A stretch of DNA of 5,891 nt, taken from positions 1 to 5,891 of the forward strand of contig JBDIAR010000195.1 in assembly GCA_039812545.1 (NCBI GenBank), in the 5' to 3' direction. This stretch comes from JBDIAR01 sp039812545. GTDB taxonomy: Bacteria > Actinomycetota > Actinomycetes > Actinomycetales > Dermatophilaceae. The position numbers and the translations under genes are program-made. The notes under the pieces are model-generated. The model was given only the letters and a program-made list of their open reading frames with translations, did no database searches and was not told where the DNA came from. Shown here in pieces: positions 1 through 5,618 of this stretch (positions are counted from its first letter, which is position 1; each line of letters starts with the position of its first letter).

Positions 1-43
1 TGCGACCGAGCGTGCGACCGAGCGTCCGGTCGAGCGTCCGGCC
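1..43 (+). repeat. 12-bp in-frame tandem repeat in the CPBP gene
   Basis: Three 12-base units (1-12, 13-24, 25-36) and a partial fourth follow each other. The first two are identical (TGCGACCGAGCG) and the third differs at four bases. Because 12 is a multiple of three, the repeat encodes tetrapeptides in frame: ATER, ATER, PVER, then PA. This gives the protein a charged, repetitive tail ahead of the first membrane span. The array may continue left of the window. Confidence 0.8.
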
Positions 44-799
44 GGCCTGATCACCGAGGTCGCGATCGTCTTGGGCCTCAGCCTCGGGGCGTCGGCGGTG
101 TACTCGCTGCTGGCGATCGTCGAACGGCTCACCCGCGCGGTCGCGCTCAACCAGCAGACCTCCAGCCTCAACAACGCCGTGACGCCGGACCGCCCGTGGC
201 TCGACCTGGCATACCAACTCGTCGGCATCGCGCTGCATCTGATGCCCGTGGCCCTCGCGCTTTACCTCCTGTCGACCGTATGCCGACCCGTGCCGCGCGC
301 TCAGGCGGGCATCCCGGCGTTCGTCGGGTTGGATCTGCGCCGACCGGGATGGGATCTGGGCAGTGGGTTGGGGCTGGCGGCGGTCATCGGCATACCGGGT
401 CTGGGGCTCTATCTGGCGGCGCGCGCGCTGGGGGTCAACACCTCGGTCGCGGCCGCCAATCTCGGCGGCGCGTGGTGGACGATCCCGGTGTTGATCCTGG
501 CCGCCGCGCAGAACGCCGTGCTCGAAGAGGTCGTCATGGTCGGGTACCTGTTCACCCGGCTGCGCCAACTGCGGTGGCGACCCTGGCCGATCATCCTCGC
601 TTCCGCGGTGATCCGCGGGACGTACCACCTGTACCAGGGCTTCGGCGGGTTCGTCGGCAATATCGCAATGGGGGTCATCCTCGGGGTGTTCTATCGGCGG
701 ACCCGGCGGGTGATGCCGCTCGTCGTCGCGCATACCGTCCTGGACGTCGTCAGTTTCGTCGGGTACGCGGCGTTGCGCGGCAAGGTCGGCTGGCTCTGA
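1..799 (+). CDS. CPBP-family intramembrane metalloprotease (CAAX protease-like), 5' end missing
   Basis: The reading frame is open from base 2, so the start codon lies left of the window; a TTG at 71 is internal, not a convincing start. About 265 residues are visible: a charged N-terminal tail, then several hydrophobic spans, ending in the conserved CPBP (Abi/Rce1-like) core. Motif 1 is the Glu pair at visible residues 175-176 (EEVVMVGYL). Motif 2 is the His in RGTYHLYQG (residue 209). Motif 3 is HTVLD (H244, D248). In the family these glutamates and histidines form the membrane-embedded catalytic site, and members cleave or bind membrane or prenylated peptides; the substrate here is unknown. 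The Arg usual in EExxxR is Val (residue 180), so activity should not be assumed. The stop is 6 bp from the stop of the convergent CDF gene. Family assignment is firm; function is inferred only from the family. Confidence 0.9.
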   Translation, partial: ATERATERPVERPAGLITEVAIVLGLSLGASAVYSLLAIVERLTRAVALNQQTSSLNNAVTPDRPWLDLAYQLVGIALHLMPVALALYLLSTVCRPVPRAQAGIPAFVGLDLRRPGWDLGSGLGLAAVIGIPGLGLYLAARALGVNTSVAAANLGGAWWTIPVLILAAAQNAVLEEVVMVGYLFTRLRQLRWRPWPIILASAVIRGTYHLYQGFGGFVGNIAMGVILGVFYRRTRRVMPLVVAHTVLDVVSFVGYAALRGKVGWL

Positions 800-805
800 G
801 GTCCG

Positions 806-1828
806 TCACGCGTCGGCGGTCGGCGCGTCGGTGAGGTCGCAAGTCGGGGCGGCCGGGCGCGGACCGAGCCCCTGGTCGTCCTCGTAGGCGCGCGGGTCCT
901 CGACCGGTTCGAGGTGGGTTTCGACGAACACCTTGGCGAAATCGCGGCCGAGCAGTTCGCCGACCTCGTCCTCGACGGCCTCGCACACGTCGTGACCCCG
1001 TTCGACCGACCAGTCGCCGGGCACCAGGACGTGCACCGTGACGAACGCCGCCCGCCCGGACTCGCGAGTCCGCAGACCGTGGAAGTGGATCTCCCGGCTC
1101 GTATGCCGGTCCAGCAGTTCGTTGATCTCGTCGTGGTGGGCCTGTCCCATGGCCTGGTCCATCAGCCCGTTGACCGACTCCCGCAACAGGGTGAACCCGG
1201 TCCAGATGATGTTGAGCCCGACGGCCATGGCGACCAGCGAATCCAACCGGAGCCAGCCGGTCAGGCCGACGAGCCCGACCCCGACGACGACCCCGACAGA
1301 GGTCCACACGTCGGTCATCAGGTGTTTGCCGTCGGCGACCAGGGTGATCGACCGGTGCCGGCGGCCGGCCCGTCCGAGGATGACCGCCACGCCGCCGTTG
1401 ATCAGCGTGGCCAGGCAGGAGATCGCCAGACCGACGCCGACGTTCTCCAGCGGCTCGGGGGTCAAGAAGCGCTGCAGCGCCGACCAGATGATGAAGCAGG
1501 CGGCGACGAAGATCATCTGGCCCTCGACGGCCGCCGAGAAGTACTCCGCCTTGGAGTGGCCGAAGTGGTGCCCGTCGTCGGCCGGGCTGGCCGCGACCTT
1601 CAACGCGATGAGCGCGACGATCGCCGCGACCAGGTTGACTACCGACTCGGCGGCGTCCGAGAGCAGCCCGACCGAACCCGTCAGCAGGTACGCGCCGGAC
1701 TTCAACCCGATGGTGAGCAGCGCAGCCCCGATGGACAGCCAGGCGTATTTGCTGAGGTCGACCCGGTGTCCCGCCGCCCCTGGTGTTGCTTCAGGTGTCG
1801 ACTGGGCGGTCGCGGCTGCTGAGGTCAT
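806..1828 (-). CDS. Cation diffusion facilitator (CDF) family metal/proton antiporter
   Basis: The product is 340 residues with a typical CDF layout. A hydrophilic N-tail (1-27) is followed by a membrane domain of about six spans (28-218) and a cytoplasmic ferredoxin-like domain (about 225-312) containing the family pattern FHGLRTRESG and ending ETHLEP. The tail after 312 is acidic and Pro-rich. CDF proteins export divalent cations (Zn, Fe, Mn, Co, Ni) from the cytosol in exchange for protons, as dimers. TGSVGLLSDAAES (50-62) and HFGHSKAEYF (88-97) are hallmark segments. By alignment with remembered E. coli YiiP, the metal site between spans 2 and 5 would be E61, N65, H169 and D173, so the span-2 DxxxD is ExxxN and the ion cannot be named. 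ATG 1828 is chosen because it opens onto the hydrophilic tail; the frame continues to 1939 but that extension does not look like protein. No good Shine-Dalgarno or -10 is visible. A DtxR-like box lies about 38 bp upstream. Confidence 0.94.
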   Translation of the reverse strand: MTSAAATAQSTPEATPGAAGHRVDLSKYAWLSIGAALLTIGLKSGAYLLTGSVGLLSDAAESVVNLVAAIVALIALKVAASPADDGHHFGHSKAEYFSAAVEGQMIFVAACFIIWSALQRFLTPEPLENVGVGLAISCLATLINGGVAVILGRAGRRHRSITLVADGKHLMTDVWTSVGVVVGVGLVGLTGWLRLDSLVAMAVGLNIIWTGFTLLRESVNGLMDQAMGQAHHDEINELLDRHTSREIHFHGLRTRESGRAAFVTVHVLVPGDWSVERGHDVCEAVEDEVGELLGRDFAKVFVETHLEPVEDPRAYEDDQGLGPRPAAPTCDLTDAPTADA

Positions 1829-1865
1829 GGCGACCAGGATGTGCCGCAGAACACGTCGCGTCCAG

Positions 1866-1885
1866 CAAGGTGAGGCTGGCCTCAC
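1866..1885. promoter_or_regulatory. Candidate DtxR/IdeR-type metal-regulator box, overlapping a perfect 7-bp inverted repeat
   Basis: The 19 bases at 1866-1884 (CAAGGTGAGGCTGGCCTCA) match the DtxR/IdeR iron-box consensus TTAGGTTAGGCTAACCTAA at 13 positions. Read on the minus strand, the half AGCCTCACCT matches 9 of 10. Overlapping it at 1870-1885 is a perfect inverted repeat, GTGAGGC-TG-GCCTCAC, with a slightly different symmetry centre. It lies 38 bp upstream of the CDF start and 67 bp upstream of the mannosyltransferase start, so it could serve either. A metal-sensing DtxR/MntR-family repressor controlling a metal exporter would make sense, but the match is imperfect and this is inference. 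Confidence 0.35.
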
Positions 1886-1938
1886 GCGACCCGACCGGAG
1901 CTTGTGGCGAGTGCCCGCGCCCGGGGGAACCCTCCGCA

Positions 1939-1951
1939 TACGATGATCCGC
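1939..1951 (+). promoter_or_regulatory. Leaderless-type promoter of the mannosyltransferase gene (-10 TACGAT)
   Basis: TACGAT at 1939-1944 fits the actinobacterial -10 pattern TANNNT. Seven bases separate it from ATG 1952, which places the expected transcription start on or next to the A of the start codon. No Shine-Dalgarno sequence sits at proper spacing before ATG 1952 and no good -35 is visible, both common for leaderless actinobacterial transcripts. This supports 1952 as the start over the in-frame GTG 1904 and ATG 1943, the latter lying inside the -10. Confidence 0.6.
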
Positions 1952-3532
1952 ATGAGCCGAGTGGAGCAGCTACGCGTCAAGCTCCTCGGAACTCCCCCGT
2001 CCCAGCGCCTGCTCGGCTGGCTCGGGCCGCTCTTCTTCACGGTGGTCGGCGGCGTCCTGCGGTTCTGGGACCTCGGCAACCCGCACCAGCTGGTCTTCGA
2101 CGAGACGTATTACGTCAAAGAGGGCTGGTCGATGATCCTGTTCGGCTACGAGCGGCGCAACGACCCGGTGCTCGACGCCGCCAAGCAGATCGACCAGAAC
2201 TTCACCATCCTGCCGCTGCCCAACGAGGGCCGGGCGGTGTACGGGACCGAGGCCGATTTCGTCGTCCATCCGCCGCTCGGGAAGTGGCTGATCGGGTGGG
2301 GCGAGAACCTGTTCGGGATCGACAGTTCGTTCGGCTGGCGGTTTTCGGTATGCGTGCTCGGCACCTTGTCGATCCTGATGATCGGGCGGGTCGCGTACCG
2401 GATGTTCCACTCCTGGTACCTGGCGACCCTGGCGTCGGGCTTGCTGGCGGTCGAGGGGCACCATTTCGTGCATTCCCGCACCGGGCTGCTGGATCTGATC
2501 GTGATGTTCTTCGCGTTCGCGGCGTTCGCGGCGCTGCTGATCGACCGAGACCGATCGCGAGCGTTGCTGGCCCGGAAGGTGGCGGCCCTGCCGCCGGGGC
2601 TGATCAAGGGCGGCGGGCCGCGCCTCGGGCTACGGCCATGGCGGTGGGTAGCCGGGCTGCTGCTCGGATTGGCGGCCGGCACGAAGTGGTCGGGGTTGTA
2701 TTTCCTGGTCGCCTTCGGGCTGATGACGGTCTTCTGGGACATGGGCGCGCGACGGGCGGCCGGCATACGGAACTGGTGGTTGGGCGGGGTCCTCACCGAT
2801 GGTTTGTATGCCGCGTTCGCGATGGTCGGGGGAACGTTCGTCGCGTATCTGGCGACGTGGACGGGGTGGTTCCGGTCCACGGACGGGTACCTGCGCACCT
2901 GGGGCGAGACCAACAACGCGGGCGGGCTGATCGGGCATCTGCCGGCGGCGCTGCAGTCGCTGTGGAAGTACCACACCGACATCCTCGATTTCCACAAGAA
3001 CCTGTCCTCGGACCACCCGTACAAGACGAACCCGTGGTCCTGGATGGTCCAGGGCCGGCCGACGTCGTTCTTCTACGAGGGCCCCAAACTCGGGGAGGAC
3101 GGCTGCACCGTCACCCAGTGCAGTAAGGCGATCACCTCGGTGGGGACGGTGTCGATCTGGTGGACCGCGACGCTGCTGGTCTTCGTGCTGGTGTTCATGT
3201 GGGCGTTCCGCCGGGACTGGCGGGCCGGCGCGATCCTGGCCGGGTATGCCGGTGGGTACTTGCCGTGGTTCTTCATCCAGGACCGCACGATCTACTCGTT
3301 CTACACGGTCGCGTTCGTGCCGTTCGTCGTGCTGACCTGCGTGTACGGGGTGGCGTTGGTGTTCGGGGGGCCCGATGCTCCGGCGGAGCGGCGGCGGGCG
3401 GGCTATCTGGTGGGCGGCGCGTTCCTGGTGCTCAGCATCGCGATCTTCGCCTTCTTCTATCCGGTCTACACCGCCCAGGTGATCCCGCAGGACCAGTGGG
3501 GTTGGCGGATGTGGTTCAGGTCGTGGGTCTGA
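1952..3532 (+). CDS. pmt: Polyprenyl-phosphate-mannose--protein O-mannosyltransferase (GT39, PMT family)
   Basis: This 526-residue membrane enzyme transfers mannose from a polyprenyl-phosphate-mannose donor to Ser/Thr of proteins being exported by Sec, on the outer face of the membrane. A first span (about 20-38) is followed by an external loop with the catalytic Asp-Glu pair (D50-E51 in FDETYYVKEGWSM) and the conserved HPPLGKWLIGWGE (106-118). RTGLLDLIVM (176-185) starts a run of hydrophobic spans reaching about 303. A large loop (304-398) holds WSWMVQGRPTSFFYEG and two cysteines (385, 390). The C-terminal four-span PMT domain (about 400-505) contains GYLPWFFIQDRTIYSFY. No MIR domain is present, as usual for bacterial members; length is near the family norm (M. 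tuberculosis Rv1002c type). The gene is divergent from the CDF exporter and convergent with a lipoprotein whose Ser/Thr-rich linkers are plausible substrates. Function is confident from motifs; substrates are inferred. Confidence 0.96.
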   Translation: MSRVEQLRVKLLGTPPSQRLLGWLGPLFFTVVGGVLRFWDLGNPHQLVFDETYYVKEGWSMILFGYERRNDPVLDAAKQIDQNFTILPLPNEGRAVYGTEADFVVHPPLGKWLIGWGENLFGIDSSFGWRFSVCVLGTLSILMIGRVAYRMFHSWYLATLASGLLAVEGHHFVHSRTGLLDLIVMFFAFAAFAALLIDRDRSRALLARKVAALPPGLIKGGGPRLGLRPWRWVAGLLLGLAAGTKWSGLYFLVAFGLMTVFWDMGARRAAGIRNWWLGGVLTDGLYAAFAMVGGTFVAYLATWTGWFRSTDGYLRTWGETNNAGGLIGHLPAALQSLWKYHTDILDFHKNLSSDHPYKTNPWSWMVQGRPTSFFYEGPKLGEDGCTVTQCSKAITSVGTVSIWWTATLLVFVLVFMWAFRRDWRAGAILAGYAGGYLPWFFIQDRTIYSFYTVAFVPFVVLTCVYGVALVFGGPDAPAERRRAGYLVGGAFLVLSIAIFAFFYPVYTAQVIPQDQWGWRMWFRSWV

Positions 3533-3545
3533 CGAAGCATTTCGT

Positions 3546-3562
3546 GATCGGCGCAGCCGGTC
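3546..3562 (+). terminator. Candidate hairpin terminator of the mannosyltransferase gene
   Basis: The bases GATCGGC-GCA-GCCGGTC form a 7-bp stem (one G-U pair) with a three-base loop, beginning 14 bases after the stop. A smaller hairpin (CGAA-GCAT-TTCG, 3533-3544) precedes it. There is no T tract, which is common for high-GC actinobacterial terminators but weakens the call. On the minus strand the G-U position becomes a C-A mismatch, so the hairpin favours the + strand transcript. Confidence 0.4.
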
Positions 3563-3599
3563 AGCGCGCGCGGTCAGCGTGCGGTCAGCGCAGCCGGTC
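3551..3599. repeat. Short direct repeats at the convergent 3' junction
   Basis: CGGTCAGCG occurs three times (3558-3566, 3571-3579, 3582-3590), and the outer 12-mer GCGCAGCCGGTC occurs at 3551-3562 and 3588-3599. The repeats straddle the stop codon of the lipoprotein gene: on the minus strand each unit reads CGCTGACCG, and the first supplies the TGA stop. This looks like a small local duplication that reworked the 3' end of the gene. Confidence 0.7.
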
Positions 3600-5354
3600 G
3601 AGGTCGAGGGTCCACCAGGGGGTCAGTCCGGGGTTTTCGATCCCCGGCGCCGCGAGGACGCTCACCTGAGCCTGGACGAGGGGGACGAAGGGGCCGGAGG
3701 CCGCCTGCGCCGACTGCCACGCCTGGTATGCCGCCGGCCGGTCGACCAGAGAGGTGTTGGTGCACGCCCGCACGAGGGCGTCCAGGGCGGGGTCGGTCGC
3801 GGTCTGCCAGTCGGCCCAGGAGGCGATGGGTGCGCCGGGGGTGAAGTTCAGCGACTCGGCCGGATCGGGATAGGCCGGGACGTGGACGAAGAGGCCGAGT
3901 TGGGTTCCCTGGGTTTCGAAGGCTCGGGATGCCTGGGCCGGGGGCAGGGGACGCAGCCGGACCTGCAGGCCGAGTTTGACCAGTTGGTCGCGTAGTTGAC
4001 CGACGACGGCGGGGGTTGAGACACCGGACATCCGGGTGTCACTGGCATACGTCAGCGTGACGGGGGCACCGGCATACCCGGACAGCAGCAACGCGGCCCG
4101 CGCGCTGAGCACGCCGGGGCTGGACGTCCCTCCCGTCGTCGACGTGGGCGCGGGAGCCGGGGCGGAGGGGGCGCTCGGGCCCGTGGGGCCAGTGGTCGCG
4201 GTGGATGCGTCGGTGGATGCGGTGGCGGGCACGGTTTCGAGGGCGCCGGCGATGCCGCGGGGTACCAGGCCGATGGCCGGCAGGGCGTTCGGTCCGGCCG
4301 CCCGGGCCAGGAGGTTGCGGTCCAGGCCGTCCCGCAGGGCGGTCGCCACCGAACCGGCGCGGGTCCACGGCACGGTTCCGGCTCGGGCGTTGACGAACAG
4401 CACGAGCAGGCTGGGCGCGGGCAATTCGCTGACCTTGGCGGTGCCGGCGCCCGCGAGTCGGGCGGCCTCGGGGGCGGGTACGTCGAGCGCGAGCTGGGCG
4501 CTGCCGGCGGCCAGGCGTTGTCCTTGGGCGGCGGCGGGGGTGTTGCGCAGGACGACGCGATCGTATGCCGGGTGCTCGCCGGTGAAGTTCGGGTTGGCCG
4601 CCAGGACGATCTCGGCCGGCGAGGCGGATTCGAGCCGGTAGGCGCCGGAGCCCGCCGAGTGGCCGGCCAGGTAGGTCGCGGCGGTGTCCGTCGTGGTGCC
4701 GGTGCCGCCGTTTGCGCGGACCGCGGTCGCTTCGAGGATCGACAACTCGGGCAGGGCGAGCTCCGCCGGGAGCTGGGGGCGGGCTTGGTAGCCGACGAGG
4801 GTGACGGTGTGCTCGTCGATCCGGTTGACGAACAGTTCGTCGAGCCGGCGGGCCGCGGGGGTTCCGATCCGCTTGGCGCGTTCGAGACTGAAGACGACGT
4901 CGTCGGCGGTGACCGGGGTGCCGTCGGCGAAGACCGCGTTCGACTTGATCTTCATGGTCAGCACGCGCTGGTCCGTGCTGAGGACGGTGTCGGCGAGCAG
5001 CGGGACGGGCTTGGTGAGGTCCCCGTTCTCGAAGGTCGTCAGCGTCTGGTAGGTCGCCTTGGTGACGATCTGGGACAGCCGCGACGAGGCCCGAGCCGGG
5101 TCGAGGCCGGTGCCGTCGAAGGCGAGATCGACGACGGCGGTACGCGAGTCTGCGGTGGTCGGGTTCGTTGCGGGGGTGGCGGGTGAGCCGGTGACGCCGG
5201 TCCCCGGGGTGCCGCCGGTGGTGGCAGTGGTGGCGGTGGCTCCGGGTGCGCCGTCCACACACCCGGTGATCGCGGTGACGACCGCCGCGAACGCGACGCC
5301 CAGCGCGAGACGCGGACCCGGGCCGGTGCGGTTTCGGCGCGGGTCGACGGGCAT
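3585..5354 (-). CDS. Extracellular substrate-binding lipoprotein, oligopeptide/dipeptide ABC type (SBP family 5)
   Basis: The 589-residue product has an Arg-rich N-region, a hydrophobic core (16-29) and a lipobox I-T-G-C with C32 as the lipidated cysteine, so it should be anchored outside the membrane. A Thr/Pro/Ala/Gly linker (about 37-72) leads into the family-5 (OppA/DppA-like) fold. Hallmarks are FADGTPVTADDVVFSLERA (142-160), the GSGAYRLES type turn (236-243), GLVPRG (362-367) and AYPDPAESLNF (494-504). Residues 376-415 form a second Ser/Thr/Pro/Ala-rich stretch inserted before the ARAALLLSGY helix, at what is normally a surface loop. Family members bind peptides, nickel or other solutes for an ABC importer; no permease or ATPase gene is in the window, so the ligand is unknown. 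ATG 5354 is chosen because it gives the lipoprotein signal and lies seven bases after a TACAGT -10; the open frame continues to 5774 but that part lacks protein character. Confidence 0.92.
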   Translation of the reverse strand: MPVDPRRNRTGPGPRLALGVAFAAVVTAITGCVDGAPGATATTATTGGTPGTGVTGSPATPATNPTTADSRTAVVDLAFDGTGLDPARASSRLSQIVTKATYQTLTTFENGDLTKPVPLLADTVLSTDQRVLTMKIKSNAVFADGTPVTADDVVFSLERAKRIGTPAARRLDELFVNRIDEHTVTLVGYQARPQLPAELALPELSILEATAVRANGGTGTTTDTAATYLAGHSAGSGAYRLESASPAEIVLAANPNFTGEHPAYDRVVLRNTPAAAQGQRLAAGSAQLALDVPAPEAARLAGAGTAKVSELPAPSLLVLFVNARAGTVPWTRAGSVATALRDGLDRNLLARAAGPNALPAIGLVPRGIAGALETVPATASTDASTATTGPTGPSAPSAPAPAPTSTTGGTSSPGVLSARAALLLSGYAGAPVTLTYASDTRMSGVSTPAVVGQLRDQLVKLGLQVRLRPLPPAQASRAFETQGTQLGLFVHVPAYPDPAESLNFTPGAPIASWADWQTATDPALDALVRACTNTSLVDRPAAYQAWQSAQAASGPFVPLVQAQVSVLAAPGIENPGLTPWWTLDLDRLR

Positions 5355-5361
5355 GTCCCCA

Positions 5362-5390
5362 ACTGTATGGGGCGCCCCCGCGCCTGTCGC
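5362..5390 (-). promoter_or_regulatory. Leaderless-type promoter of the lipoprotein gene, with a palindromic spacer
   Basis: On the minus strand a -35-like GCGACA (5385-5390) is followed after exactly 17 bases by TACAGT (5362-5367). Seven bases later comes ATG 5354, the same -10-to-ATG spacing as at the mannosyltransferase gene. Transcription would start at or next to the start codon. The perfect palindrome GGGGCGCCCC (5369-5378) fills part of the spacer directly beside the -10 and could be an operator, though G/C-only palindromes are easy to find in this DNA. Confidence 0.55.
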
Positions 5391-5422
5391 GGCGGGACCC
5401 ACCGGTGTCGCCCCGGCCGCCG

Positions 5423-5439
5423 CGGTCGTGCAGCGACCG
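5423..5439. repeat. Perfect 6-bp inverted repeat upstream of the lipoprotein promoter
   Basis: CGGTCG-TGCAG-CGACCG forms a perfect dyad with a five-base centre, about 33 bp upstream of the -35 of the lipoprotein gene and 11 bp from the CRP/GlxR-like site. It may be an operator or a small RNA hairpin. I do not recognise it as the site of a known regulator. Confidence 0.4.
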
Positions 5440-5450
5440 GCATACGACGC

Positions 5451-5466
5451 TGTGATTCCGGTCACA
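5451..5466. promoter_or_regulatory. CRP/GlxR-type cAMP-receptor site (TGTGA-N6-TCACA)
   Basis: TGTGATTCCGGTCACA carries both consensus half-sites without a mismatch. TGTGA-N6-TCACA is the recognition pattern of E. coli CRP and of the actinobacterial homologues Rv3676 (M. tuberculosis) and GlxR (Corynebacterium). It lies in intergenic DNA, centred about 104 bp upstream of the predicted start of the lipoprotein transcript and about 160 bp upstream of the small + strand ORF. By base composition such a match is expected far less than once in a window of this size. Regulation of the solute-binding lipoprotein by carbon or cAMP status is the natural reading, but which gene it controls is inferred. 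Confidence 0.6.
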
Positions 5467-5493
5467 ACGCACGCTCCGGCGCCACCCAATCCA

Positions 5494-5515
5494 GGGCAAT
5501 TCCAGCGAATCGCCC
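5494..5515 (-). other. 9-bp hairpin or dyad of unknown role
   Basis: On the minus strand GGGCGATTC and GAATTGCCC pair over nine positions (one G-U) around the four-base loop GCTG; on the + strand the G-U becomes an A-C mismatch. The AT-containing inner part (ATTC...GAAT) makes it less trivial than a pure G/C palindrome. It lies about 28 bp beyond the CRP-like site. It could be a terminator for minus-strand transcripts, a regulator site or part of a small RNA. No T tract follows. Confidence 0.35.
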
Positions 5516-5618
5516 TCTGCCGCTTCACGTGGCCCGCGGGAACCCTGTCATCGACGGCCGCTCGGGGCGTCTTCACTTCGACCGCTGCCACACCCCCTGA
5601 CCGGACGGATTGCCCCTC

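Noticed and set aside
914..1822. Long + strand ORF opposite the CDF gene (and a second overlapping one at 1038-1946)
   Set aside because: These are antisense shadows of a clearly conserved CDF gene. The translations are Arg/Pro/Asp-rich without domains, as GC-rich antisense frames usually are.
1829..1939. N-terminal extension of the CDF protein to 1939
   Set aside because: The extra 37 residues are Arg-rich and cross the DtxR-like box. ATG 1828 gives a normal CDF N-terminus.
1904..1951. Earlier starts for the mannosyltransferase (GTG 1904, ATG 1943)
   Set aside because: They lie upstream of or inside the TACGAT -10, and the added residues do not extend the family core.
1783..3126. 447-codon + strand ORF overlapping the mannosyltransferase gene
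   Set aside because: It is a frame shadow: an Arg/Ala/Gly-rich product without membrane spans, in a region where another frame gives a complete PMT with all motifs.
4518..5186. 222-codon + strand ORF opposite the lipoprotein gene
   Set aside because: It is Gly/Arg/Asp-rich antisense of a conserved coding region, without a ribosome site or recognisable domain.
4039..5499. 486-codon minus-strand ORF overlapping the lipoprotein gene in another frame
   Set aside because: The translation is almost entirely Arg/Pro/Gly/His-rich, without fold or motif, while the other frame of the same strand encodes a recognisable family-5 binding protein.
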